NCBI GenBank assembly: GCA_017465155.1
Contig: JAFTWV010000025.1
Span: 1-37,927, forward strand
Length of the DNA: 37,927 bases
Source of the DNA: Clostridia bacterium
GTDB taxonomy: Bacteria > Bacillota > Clostridia > Christensenellales > Aristaeellaceae
Direction: 5' to 3'
Shown here: piece after piece, positions 15,179-22,726 of the stretch
Layout of the letters: every line of letters begins with the position of its first letter
Position numbering within the stretch: position 1 is the first letter of the stretch
Position numbers and translations under genes: made by a program
Notes under the pieces: generated by a model
What the model was told of the DNA's origin: nothing
The model's database searches: none
Seen by the model: the letters and a program-made list of their open reading frames with translations, nothing else

Positions 15179-15693
15179 TCTGCGGGCTTAACGGCAGCGG
15201 CAAATCCACCCTCGGCTGTGCGCTGGCGGAAAATCTCGGCTGGCGGTTCATTGACAATGAGGATCTGTACTTCCCAAAGGATGATCCGGATGATCTGTTT
15301 GCCCGTCAGCGTCCGCAGGAGGAGGTTGAACGGCTGCTGCTGGAGGCTGTACGGCAGGACGAACGTTTCGTATTTGCGGCTGTCAAAGGAAACTACGGTG
15401 CAGAGGTGCTGCCGTATTATGAGCGGGCGGTACTGGTGGAGATCCCACGGGAATTGCGCCTGAAGCGAGTGCAGCAGCGTTCACTGGACAGGTTTGGCGA
15501 GAGGGCGATGCCCGGCGGCGACCTCTACGGGCGCGAGAAATGGTTTTTCGATCACATTAGCGCCCGTCCGGAGGATTATGCTGTCCGTTGGCTGGATACG
15601 CTGGATGTGCCGGTCCTGCGGGTGGACGGCACGAAGCCTGTGCAGGAGAATGTCGGGCGGATCACGGCGTGGCTGAAGGGGGGACAATCGTGA
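15166..15693 (+). CDS. P-loop kinase-like ATPase (AAA/shikimate kinase type)
   Basis: A 175-residue protein with Walker A GLNGSGKST at residues 7-15, directly at the start as in small-molecule kinases. WRFIDNEDLYFPKDDPDDLF resembles the acidic substrate-binding region following strand two in shikimate/cytidylate kinase-like proteins. The later RPEDYAVRWLDTLDVPVLRVDGTKP fits the C-terminal strand and lid part. The substrate is unknown. ATG at 15166 has AAGGAGAGG upstream and lies within the end of the methyltransferase gene. Its TGA overlaps the GTG start of the VOC gene. Confidence 0.75.
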   Translation: MGILICGLNGSGKSTLGCALAENLGWRFIDNEDLYFPKDDPDDLFARQRPQEEVERLLLEAVRQDERFVFAAVKGNYGAEVLPYYERAVLVEIPRELRLKRVQQRSLDRFGERAMPGGDLYGREKWFFDHISARPEDYAVRWLDTLDVPVLRVDGTKPVQENVGRITAWLKGGQS

Positions 15694-16076
15694 AGAATTA
15701 CACGCAGGTCTACGTGAAGAACAGCGCAGAAGCGGCACAGCACTACTGTAATGCCTTTGGTGCGGAAATCACCTGCGAATACTGGAACGAGGACAAAACG
15801 GCCTACGAGCACTGCGAGCTGTCCGTGAGCGGCGAGGGCTTCCTGGCTCTGTCCGAAGCACAGCATCCCTGTGACGTTGCATTGGTGCATAAACTCAAGT
15901 GGGAAACCATGACCTTCAACGTGTTCGAAATGGGCAGCGAGGCGGCGGTGCGCCATGCCTTCGATGTGTTGTCGGACGGCGGTGTTGTGCTGCAGCCTGT
16001 TGGTCCTCTGCCATGGAATCCCTGCAACGCCACGGTGATCGACCGCTACGGCGTGTGCTGGTGGATCGCAATCTGA
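15690..16076 (+). CDS. VOC family (glyoxalase/PhnB-like) protein
   Basis: A 128-residue protein beginning at GTG (15690), chosen because AAGGGGGGA precedes it and the codon overlaps the previous stop (GTGA). The opening VYVKNSAEAAQHYCNAFGAE is the first beta-alpha-beta unit of the VOC fold, and DRYGVCWWIAI is the final strand, as in PhnB/3-demethylubiquinone methyltransferase-like proteins. Few clear metal-binding His/Glu positions are seen, so it may bind rather than convert its ligand. It closes the murI cluster before a strong terminator. Confidence 0.8.
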   Translation: MKNYTQVYVKNSAEAAQHYCNAFGAEITCEYWNEDKTAYEHCELSVSGEGFLALSEAQHPCDVALVHKLKWETMTFNVFEMGSEAAVRHAFDVLSDGGVVLQPVGPLPWNPCNATVIDRYGVCWWIAI

Positions 16077-16081
16077 ATAGG

Positions 16082-16119
16082 AAACGCCTCCGCGCGCTTT
16101 GATGCATGCGGAGGCGTTT
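16082..16119. terminator. Bidirectional terminator
   Basis: AAACGCCTCCGC (16082-16093) pairs perfectly with GCGGAGGCGTTT (16108-16119). It ends the murI cluster and, from the other side, the short reverse reading frame at 16123. Confidence 0.75.
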
Positions 16120-16122
16120 ATG

Positions 16123-16236
16123 TTACGGCCGGTTCACATACCCGGCCATGGTCAGCTCGTTCGTCAGTTCCACAAAGCCGTTCTTTTCATAGAAGGGAAC
16201 GCTGGGGAAGCCGCGCTCGGTGATCAGGGACATCAT
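16123..16236 (-). pseudogene. Truncated GNAT acetyltransferase remnant
   Basis: A 37-residue frame whose last 29 residues, FPSVPFYEKNGFVELTNEL then TMAGYVNRP, match the C-terminal strand and motif B region of GNAT N-acetyltransferases (the V/A-x-FYEK-x-GF pattern). The acetyl-CoA-binding motif A and everything before it are absent. It still has AAGGAG 10 bases before its ATG and a good promoter, so an internal deletion that fused the gene's own start to its end is likely. It cannot be an active acetyltransferase. A short peptide may still be made. Confidence 0.7.
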
Positions 16237-16264
16237 GGCGCTTCTCCTTGATCGTGTTGGCACC

Positions 16265-16293
16265 AGTATAGAGCATCCTCCCGTACATATCAA
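16265..16293 (-). promoter_or_regulatory. Promoter of the truncated acetyltransferase
   Basis: Reverse strand TTGATA (16288-16293) and TATACT (16265-16270) with a 17-base spacer, about 30 bases upstream of the frame at 16236. Confidence 0.6.
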
Positions 16294-16394
16294 GGCCGGG
16301 AGGAATACAAAAAAAGTACAGCCGTTGTATGCCAAAATAGCTACACTGGATTTATAAAAAATAACTAAAGATGAAAATTCACTAAAAATCCCCC

Positions 16395-16423
16395 TTTCTT
16401 TTTTGCACAATGTATGATATACT
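16395..16423 (+). promoter_or_regulatory. Likely promoter of the EF-G-like gene
   Basis: TATACT (16418-16423) is a good -10 box; the -35 position 17 bases upstream reads TTTCTT, which is weak. The region 16294-16400 is AT-rich, unlike its surroundings, and holds no gene. The leader to the ATG at 16526 would be about 95 bases. Confidence 0.4.
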
Positions 16424-16525
16424 GATTTCAACATTCTTGGAGAAATTGTTCGGCAGGCTGCATACGTTCAATGGAGAGCTGTCCGGACGGAACAAATCAC
16501 CTATTATACAAGGAGGAACACTATC

Positions 16526-18613
16526 ATGGCTGAGTACATCACGACCAATATCCGTAACATCGCCCTCATGGGACATGGCGGCGAGGGCAAGACCACGCTG
16601 ACCGAGGCCATGCTCTACGCCGCTGGCATCATCGACCGTCAGGGTAAGGTGGAGGACGGCTCCACTGTGACTGACTTTGAAGCTGAAGAGATCAAGCGCG
16701 GCTGTTCCCTGAGCGCTGCGACCGCTCCCATCGACTGGAACGACAAGATGCTCAATGTCATTGACGTTCCTGGTTATTTCGATTTTATCGGTGAGCAGGT
16801 CGGTCCTCTGCGCGTGGTGGAGACGGTCGGCATTGTTGTGTCTGCGTTGACCGGTCTGTCCGTCGGCGCTGAGAAGGCTTTCACCAACGCCATCAAGCAT
16901 CAGGTCGGCCGTATGTTCATTATCAACCAGATGGATCGCGAGCATGCTTCCTTTGACAAGGTTCTGCAGCAGCTGCGCGACCGTCATGGCTCCTGCGTCG
17001 TGCCCGTGCTGATGCCCATCGGCGAAGGCGCCGGCTTCAAGGGCGTTGTGAATGTGCTGGAAAAGAAGGCGTATGAAGGCGCCTACAAGAAGAGCGTGGA
17101 AGTCCCCATGCCCGACAGCATGAAGGATAAGGTCGACAAGGCCTTTGACGATCTGGTGGAAGCTGCTGCCAGCTCCGACGATGAGCTGATGGAGAAGTAC
17201 TTCGAGGAAGGCGAGCTGTCCTACGACGAGATCCTCAGGGGCTTCCATAAGGGCATGAAGAACGGCGACATCGTCCCCGTCGTGGCGCTGTCTGCGCTGA
17301 CTGGCGTTGGTATTGCCCGCACCATGGATCTGATGGCCAAGTATCTGCCCTCTCCTGCACATCAGGGCATCGAGCACGATGGCTTCAATCCCCGCAGCGG
17401 CGAGCATCAGGTTCGCGTGTGTAAGGATGACGAGCCTTTCTCCGCGTTCGTGTACAAGACGGTTGCTGACCCCTTCGTGGGCAAGCTGAGCCTGATCCGT
17501 ATCTTCTCCGGCACCATCACTCCTCAGACCATTCTGTATAACGTCAACAAGGACAAGACTGAAAAGTCCTCCGGTCTGTACATCATGCGCGGCAAGAAGC
17601 AGGTTCCCAAGCAGACCCTGCATGCAGGCGATCTGGGCGCTCTGGCCAAGCTGCAGTATACCTCTACCGGCGATACGCTGGCGGATTACAACAATCCCAT
17701 CCAGTACCCCGGCATGGTGTTCCCGACTCCCTGCATGCACAAGGCTGTGTACGCTTCCAAGCAGGGCGAGGAGGACAAGATCTTCTCCGGCCTGAACCGC
17801 CTGATGGAAGAAGATCCCTCCATCGTCATCCAGAAGAACGTTGATACCACCGAGACCTGGCTGTCCGGTCAGGGCGAAATGCATCTGGAGGTCATCAAGA
17901 ACCGTCTGCAGGCCAAGTTCGGCGCCAATGCCATCCTGCAGGATCCCAAGATCCCCTATCGTGAGACCATCCGCAAGGCCGTGAAGGTTCAGGGTCGTCA
18001 CAAGAAGCAGACCGGCGGCCACGGTCAGTTCGGCGACGTGTGGATCGAGTTCAGCCCCGTGCTGGATGGCTCCACCGAGATGGTGTTCGAAGATGCAGTC
18101 GTGGGCGGCGTCGTTCCGCGTAACTTCATCCCCTCCGTCGAGAAGGGCCTGCGTGAGTGCATGGTGCGCGGTGTGCTGGCCGGCTATCCCATGGTCTCCG
18201 TGAAGGCGAAGCTGTACGACGGCTCCTATCACCCCGTTGACTCCTCCGAAATGGCGTTCAAGACCGCTGCCCGCATCGCCTATAAGAAGGGCTGTGCTGA
18301 CGCGTCTCCCGTGCTGCTGGAGCCGATCATGCACGTTGAGGTTCTCGTGCCTGACGAGTACATGGGCGATATCATGGGCGACATGAACAAGCGCCGTGGC
18401 CGCATCATCGGCATGGAGCAGGTTGGCGGCATGCAGCAGGTTGTTGCGGAAGCGCCCCAGTCCGAAATGTTCAAGTATGCCACCGATCTGCGTTCCATGA
18501 CGCAGGCTCGCGGCTCCTTCACCATGACCTTCGAGCGTTATGAGGAAGTGCCCGCTGACGTGGCCAAGAAGGTCATCGCCGCCGCCGACAAGGTCGAGGA
18601 CGACGAGGATTGA
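16526..18613 (+). CDS. Elongation factor G-like GTPase (FusA2 type)
   Basis: A 695-residue translational GTPase with the full five-domain EF-G layout. The G motifs depart from canonical EF-G: G1 is GHGGEGKT (16-23) instead of AHxDAGKT, the switch I region reads EEIKRGCSL instead of EQERGIT, G3 is DVPGYFDF (80-87) with Tyr84 where EF-G has the catalytic His, and G4 is NQMD (134-137) instead of NKMD. Domain IV has QTGGHGQFGDVWIEF with the conserved GGxGQFG, and domain V ends LRSMTQARGSFTMTFERYEEVP. This is the pattern of the EF-G2-like subfamily, whose members hydrolyse GTP slowly and often cannot replace EF-G. AAGGAGGA precedes ATG 16526. It stands alone, without rpsL, rpsG or tuf, so a second, specialised factor is most likely. 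Confidence 0.92.
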   Translation: MAEYITTNIRNIALMGHGGEGKTTLTEAMLYAAGIIDRQGKVEDGSTVTDFEAEEIKRGCSLSAATAPIDWNDKMLNVIDVPGYFDFIGEQVGPLRVVETVGIVVSALTGLSVGAEKAFTNAIKHQVGRMFIINQMDREHASFDKVLQQLRDRHGSCVVPVLMPIGEGAGFKGVVNVLEKKAYEGAYKKSVEVPMPDSMKDKVDKAFDDLVEAAASSDDELMEKYFEEGELSYDEILRGFHKGMKNGDIVPVVALSALTGVGIARTMDLMAKYLPSPAHQGIEHDGFNPRSGEHQVRVCKDDEPFSAFVYKTVADPFVGKLSLIRIFSGTITPQTILYNVNKDKTEKSSGLYIMRGKKQVPKQTLHAGDLGALAKLQYTSTGDTLADYNNPIQYPGMVFPTPCMHKAVYASKQGEEDKIFSGLNRLMEEDPSIVIQKNVDTTETWLSGQGEMHLEVIKNRLQAKFGANAILQDPKIPYRETIRKAVKVQGRHKKQTGGHGQFGDVWIEFSPVLDGSTEMVFEDAVVGGVVPRNFIPSVEKGLRECMVRGVLAGYPMVSVKAKLYDGSYHPVDSSEMAFKTAARIAYKKGCADASPVLLEPIMHVEVLVPDEYMGDIMGDMNKRRGRIIGMEQVGGMQQVVAEAPQSEMFKYATDLRSMTQARGSFTMTFERYEEVPADVAKKVIAAADKVEDDED

Positions 18614-18628
18614 TTCTGATCACTCCAG

Positions 18629-18657
18629 GGGAGAGGTTTCCGCCTCTCCTCTTTTTT
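18629..18657 (+). terminator. Terminator of the EF-G-like gene
   Basis: GGAGAGG (18630-18636) pairs with CCTCTCC (18643-18649), followed by TCTTTTTTC. Confidence 0.85.
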
Positions 18658-18722
18658 CATCATGCGGATAAGCCGCGTGTAATCCGGATGAGTACAATAA
18701 TGGCTCAAGCGGAGGTGAAAAG

Positions 18723-19238
18723 ATGGCCTTGCAAATCGTCAGCGCACATATCGAGGACTGCTCCGCCTGCCGCTTCATCGGCAAGCGTTACACGCCTGCG
18801 GACAGCATGAACGGAGGCTATGGGCACAAGTGGGGCGAGTGGTGGCAAAACGGCTGGTTTGCGCCCATCGACAAGCTGCTTCACATGCCCATCGTCGGGG
18901 ACAGCACCATGGCTGCCATGCACGTGGTGGATGGCGAGCTGGAATACTGGATTGGCTTCTTCTGTCCGCCGGATACTGATGTTCCTGAGGGCTACGAAGC
19001 GATTGATGTTGGTCCGCGCAGCTATGCGGTGCTCTGGAAAAAAGGAAGCGAGCATAATGGCGAGCTTTATGGGCTGGAAGCGCATGTCCTCTGCTTGCAA
19101 GAGCTGACGAAGCATGGATGGAAGCGCGTGGAGGACGACTGGTGCTTCGAGCGGTACAACTGCCCGCGCTTCACGACGCCGGATGCCAACGGCGAGGTCA
19201 TTCTGGATTATGGCATATCTGTGGAGGTATCATCATGA
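18723..19238 (+). CDS. GyrI-like/effector-binding domain protein
   Basis: A 171-residue soluble protein. The layout of beta strand, helix, WFAPIDKLL, then GELEYWIGFFCPP...VPEGYEAIDVGPRSYAVLW, and a final WKRVEDDWCFERYNCPRF, fits the GyrI-like small-molecule-binding domain found at the end of AraC/MerR regulators and as stand-alone proteins (SOUL/GyrI superfamily). No DNA-binding domain is attached. A ligand is not predictable; aromatic residues are abundant. GGAGGTG precedes ATG 18723. Its stop overlaps the HAD gene start (ATGA). Confidence 0.65.
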   Translation: MALQIVSAHIEDCSACRFIGKRYTPADSMNGGYGHKWGEWWQNGWFAPIDKLLHMPIVGDSTMAAMHVVDGELEYWIGFFCPPDTDVPEGYEAIDVGPRSYAVLWKKGSEHNGELYGLEAHVLCLQELTKHGWKRVEDDWCFERYNCPRFTTPDANGEVILDYGISVEVSS

Positions 19239-19882
19239 GAGCATTTATCTTTGACATGGACGGTTTGATGTTTGATACGGAGCGTGTGTTCATCGGTGCG
19301 TGGGACTATGCAGGTGAGCAGATGGGCTTGGGAAAGACCGGCTACATGGCCCTGAAAACCCTTGGTATGAACACGAAGGCCTGTGAACAGATGTGGCTTG
19401 ATGAGTTCGGTGAGGTTGACATGGCAGCGCTTTGGCAGCATTCGCGCGACTACATTGATGCGTATTACAGCAAGTACGCTGTATCTGCCAAGCCCGGATT
19501 GTATGACCTGCTGACCTACCTCAGACGGAAAGGCTATAAGCTGGCTGTTGCTTCCTCTACCAACCGCCCCCAGGTCGAGAAGCACCTGACAAATGCCCGC
19601 GTCCGGGAGTATTTCAATGCTGTGATCACCGGTGATATGGTGGATAAGTCGAAGCCCGAGCCTGATATCTACCTGAAGGCCTGCGCGGCGCTGGGTGAAA
19701 AGCCGCAGGATTGCTATGCGCTGGAGGACAGCCGCAATGGCTTGATTTCTGCCTATAAGGCTGGATGCAAGCCCATCATGGTGCCGGATCTCTGGCAGCC
19801 GGACGATGAGGTGAAGAAATTCATCCTTGGCCCGTACGATAGTCTGCTGGAGGTACGTGACTGGCTGATTTCTCGGCAATAA
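19235..19882 (+). CDS. HAD superfamily phosphatase, beta-phosphoglucomutase-like
   Basis: A 215-residue hydrolase. Motif I DMDGLMFDTE (6-15) holds the nucleophile Asp and the acid Asp; motif II is VASSTNR; motif III lysine is in VDKSKPEPDIY; motif IV is ALEDSRNGL. A helical cap between motifs I and II places it in subfamily I, with beta-phosphoglucomutase and sugar-phosphate phosphatases. The substrate is unknown. The ATG at 19235 has GGAGGT upstream and overlaps the stop of the GyrI-like gene; reading further upstream has no support. It ends before the long hairpin shared with the reverse operon. Confidence 0.88.
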   Translation: MRAFIFDMDGLMFDTERVFIGAWDYAGEQMGLGKTGYMALKTLGMNTKACEQMWLDEFGEVDMAALWQHSRDYIDAYYSKYAVSAKPGLYDLLTYLRRKGYKLAVASSTNRPQVEKHLTNARVREYFNAVITGDMVDKSKPEPDIYLKACAALGEKPQDCYALEDSRNGLISAYKAGCKPIMVPDLWQPDDEVKKFILGPYDSLLEVRDWLISRQ

Positions 19883-19910
19883 GACAGCATCTTGACCGTA
19901 AGCGTGTCAA

Positions 19911-19968
19911 AACTGCATACGCAAACAGGACTGCAGCGTTTGTTGCAGTCCTGTTTGTGTATGCAGTT
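19911..19968. terminator. Long bidirectional terminator hairpin
   Basis: 19911-19935 pairs with 19944-19968 over 25 bp with a single wobble/mismatch and a loop of eight bases. The reverse strand continues with GTTTTGAC, so it can end the 11-gene reverse operon; the stop codon of mgtC overlaps its outer edge. On the forward strand it ends the HAD gene. Confidence 0.75.
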
Positions 19969-20656
19969 ATATGATTCGGCAGCTGACCAACTGAATATCG
20001 GCGTCTTTGGCAGCAATGGCGATTTGATCCATCAGCTCTGCACGGTCAAAGCGCTGGCTGGTGCTCAGCATCATCAGAAAGCTGCGGCTGCCGTCATCCA
20101 TGGCCAAATGTGCGTCCAGCTGAACATCTTCTACGGTTATGCTGCGGGCATGCAGTGCATCCATGAACATTCCGAGACTGACACTTGAAGGAAGCTCCAC
20201 GTAAGCCTCGAAATGGTCAGTCTTGCGGTGCATGCGGTCATCCAAATTAGACAGTACGGACAATGTGACGAAAATCACAACCGCGCCTGCGATGGCGGCT
20301 TCGTAGAAACCGACGCCTGTTGCCAGTCCCACAGCCGCTGCGGCCCAGAGTCCGGCAGCCGTGGTGAGGCCCTTGATCTGATTATGCCGGGTCACGATGA
20401 TCGTTCCTGCGCCCAGAAAGCCAATGCCGCTGACGACCTGCGCGCCCATGCGGACAGGATCTCCTGAGCCGTACTGCTGCACGACGTATTCGTTAGTCAT
20501 CATGATCAGGCATGCGCCCACGCACACGAGCATATATGTCCGCAGTCCTGCCGGACGCTGCTTCAGTCCGCGCTCCATGCCCAGCATACCGCCAAGCACG
20601 AAGGCTATGATGATCCGTACGAGCATTTCCAGCCAGGTTATTTCACGCAGCATCAT
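19967..20656 (-). CDS. MgtC/SapB family membrane protein
   Basis: A 229-residue membrane protein with about four to five spans. The conserved GGMLGMERGLKQRPAGLRTYMLVCVGA (about 19-45), QVVSGIGFLGAGTI and IKGLTTAAGLWAAAAVG are hallmark blocks of MgtC/SapB. A cytoplasmic ACT-like domain follows from about 155. Members affect magnesium homeostasis and, in pathogens, F-type ATPase control; the role in this host is unknown. The ATG at 20656 is chosen because GAGGTGA precedes it at proper spacing; an in-frame GTG at 20665 overlaps this site. It is the last gene of the long reverse operon, 40 bases after the PfkB gene. Confidence 0.88.
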   Translation of the reverse strand: MMLREITWLEMLVRIIIAFVLGGMLGMERGLKQRPAGLRTYMLVCVGACLIMMTNEYVVQQYGSGDPVRMGAQVVSGIGFLGAGTIIVTRHNQIKGLTTAAGLWAAAAVGLATGVGFYEAAIAGAVVIFVTLSVLSNLDDRMHRKTDHFEAYVELPSSVSLGMFMDALHARSITVEDVQLDAHLAMDDGSRSFLMMLSTSQRFDRAELMDQIAIAAKDADIQLVSCRII

Positions 20657-20696
20657 CCTGTTCACCTCACTTGTCTGATGAGCAGAAGCATATGAT

Positions 20697-21497
20697 TCAG
20701 AAACCGCCGATATGCGAGAGTGTAATGGACGCCCGCCGTGAGCCTTCGTTCATTGCTTCGATGACATCACCATCCCGCACAAAGGAGCAGACAAAGCCGG
20801 CATGGTAGCTGTCGCCGCAGCCTGTGGTGTCGATGACCTCTGCGACCGGAACGGCCTGTACGCGGTACTGCTGCCCCTTGTGGAAGGTGACGCTTCCAGC
20901 AGCTGCCAGTGTCACGTTGATCAGGCTGTCGTACTTATCCGACCAGGACCGGAATACAGGCAGGATGTCCTCTGTGCCGCTGATGAAGAAGAAGTCGATC
21001 CATGGCAGGAAGGACTCCATCGTATCAAAATCGCGCACTACATCGAAATCGACGGCCAGCTTGAACTGCCCATGTTTGCGCAGGGCAATGACGTCGGCAA
21101 AATTGGGGCAGTAGTAGGTGGTAAACACAACGTCAGAGGCCTGAATGGCAGCTCGATCCTCCGGGCTGAGCTGGAAGGAGCCGTAAACGCCATTTGTCCA
21201 GGAGTCGGGCTTGAAGTAACGATCTCCTTCGGCGGTGTGATAAATGCGGTTGCTGGCGGTCACGCCGCCGGGAATGACGTGGACGCAGTCGTGACGGATT
21301 GGCCGTTCCTGAATGGCGGACAGTACATGCCGGCCGACCTCATCGTCGCCGATGGCTCCGAGAAGCCCGGCGTCAACATGGGGATAGCGGCATGCATTGG
21401 CCGCAAAGTTCAGCGCTTCGCCGCCGGGGAGAATCTCTCCGGTGCTGTCAAAAATGTCGGCGCACATGGTCGTCATTGCCGTGATCTTTGTTGTCAT
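20697..21497 (-). CDS. PfkB family sugar kinase, fructoselysine kinase-like
   Basis: A 266-residue ribokinase-family kinase. LPGGEALNFAANACRY (about 22-37) is the N-terminal substrate motif, and DTTGCGDSYHAGFV is the PfkB signature 2 with catalytic Asp, with Cys in the usual Ala position of GAGD. Its layout and spacing resemble FrlD-like fructoselysine 6-kinases, but no deglycase or matching transporter is adjacent, so the substrate is open. The first Met lies only one base behind AAGGAG, so the next Met (21497) is taken as the start. It follows pepT by 18 bases. Confidence 0.78.
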   Translation of the reverse strand: MTTKITAMTTMCADIFDSTGEILPGGEALNFAANACRYPHVDAGLLGAIGDDEVGRHVLSAIQERPIRHDCVHVIPGGVTASNRIYHTAEGDRYFKPDSWTNGVYGSFQLSPEDRAAIQASDVVFTTYYCPNFADVIALRKHGQFKLAVDFDVVRDFDTMESFLPWIDFFFISGTEDILPVFRSWSDKYDSLINVTLAAAGSVTFHKGQQYRVQAVPVAEVIDTTGCGDSYHAGFVCSFVRDGDVIEAMNEGSRRASITLSHIGGF

Positions 21498-21515
21498 AGA
21501 CATGCTCCTTGGCGG

Positions 21516-22712
21516 TCAGGCATTTTTCACGATGCTCTCCAGTACGTCAACCATCTTCTCCATAGCTTCGACGGTGATGAGCTCCTTGCGGCCATGGAAG
21601 TTATAGCCGCCGGTGGACAGATTCGGGCAAAGAAGACCCATGTAGCTCAGGCGGGCGCCGTCTGTACCGCCGCGGATGGGGGTCGTGATGGGTGTTACGC
21701 CGCAGGCACGGAATGCGTCGCCTGCCTTTTCGACAATGTCCATGCGGGGCTCAAGCATTTCGCGCATGTTGCGATAGCTGTCACGAATCTCACAGGAGAA
21801 GGTTCCTTCGCCATATTTGGCGTTGAGATAATCCGTGATGCGCTGTACGGTGGCCTTGCGCGCGTCAAACTTCGCCGCGTCGTGATCACGGATGATGTAT
21901 GCCAGCGTCGTCAGCTCTTCGTCGCCCGACATGTGCATCAGGTGATAGAAGCCTTCGTAGCCCTCGGTGTGGGCAGGCGTTTCAGCGGGGGGGAGCAGAC
22001 TGTTCCATTCCATGCCCAGCAGCAGTGCGTTCTTCATCTGATTCTTAGCGCTGCCGGGATGGATGTTTACGCCCTTGACAGTTACCTTACAGGAGGCTGC
22101 GTTGAAGTTTTCGTACTCCAGCTCTCCAAGTGCGCCGCCATCCACCGTGTAGGCGTAGTCAGCGCCAAAACCGGGCACGTCGAACAGGTCGGCGCCGCGG
22201 CCAATCTCCTCGTCCGGGGTGAAGCCGATGCATACTGTGCAGTGCTCCGGGGCATCTGGAGCCGTCAGGCGCTGGGCAAGGGCCATGATTTCCGCCACGC
22301 CGGCCTTGTCGTCTGCGCCCAGAACGCTGTCGCCGCTGGTGACGATCAGCTCCTGACCGGCAAGGCTGGGCAGAAAGTCAAAGCCGTCGATGACCACGCC
22401 GTTCTTCAGAGTGATGGCCTTGCCGTCATAGTTCGGGATGCACACGGGATTGGTTGCACCGCGCACGCCGTCGGAGGTGTCCATGTGGGCAATGAGGCCG
22501 ACCTTTGCGGGGTGATTCCCCTTTGCCGGGATAGTCGCGTAGACATAGCCGTTTTCATCCACATGGGCGTTGGCGATGCCCATGGTCTTCAGCTCGGAGA
22601 CCAGCAGATTCGCGAGTACCAGCTGATTCGGGCTGGAGGGGCAGGTCGGGCATTCAGCCTCGGAGGTCGTTTCGATCTGCACATAGCGCAGGAATTTCTC
22701 TTTGACGTTCAT
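21516..22712 (-). CDS. pepT: Peptidase T (tripeptide aminopeptidase)
   Basis: Dinuclear zinc exopeptidase that removes the N-terminal residue from tripeptides in the cytoplasm. The 398-residue M20B protein shows the metal/catalytic set: His76 and Asp78 in AHMDTS, Asp134 in LGADDKAG, catalytic Glu168 with Glu169 in TPDEEIG, Asp191 in TVDGG, and the C-terminal His in NFHGRKE. The lid domain lies between (about 205-310). Start at 22712 with AAGGAG 13 bases upstream; the ATG at 22721 sits too near this site. It provides amino acids from peptides, consistent with the ACT-domain hydrolase in the same operon. Confidence 0.95.
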   Translation of the reverse strand: MNVKEKFLRYVQIETTSEAECPTCPSSPNQLVLANLLVSELKTMGIANAHVDENGYVYATIPAKGNHPAKVGLIAHMDTSDGVRGATNPVCIPNYDGKAITLKNGVVIDGFDFLPSLAGQELIVTSGDSVLGADDKAGVAEIMALAQRLTAPDAPEHCTVCIGFTPDEEIGRGADLFDVPGFGADYAYTVDGGALGELEYENFNAASCKVTVKGVNIHPGSAKNQMKNALLLGMEWNSLLPPAETPAHTEGYEGFYHLMHMSGDEELTTLAYIIRDHDAAKFDARKATVQRITDYLNAKYGEGTFSCEIRDSYRNMREMLEPRMDIVEKAGDAFRACGVTPITTPIRGGTDGARLSYMGLLCPNLSTGGYNFHGRKELITVEAMEKMVDVLESIVKNA

Positions 22713-22726
22713 GGTCAGCATTCTCC

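Noticed and set aside
16382-18334. 650-codon open frame on the reverse strand
   Set aside because: It lies fully opposite the EF-G-like gene, whose motifs are unambiguous. The antisense frame is His/Leu/Gly-rich with no ribosome site, a common by-product of GC-rich codon use.
19911-19968. Insertion element end or small palindromic mobile unit
   Set aside because: It is a single long hairpin between converging genes with a U-run on the reverse side, explained as a terminator; no direct repeats flank it.
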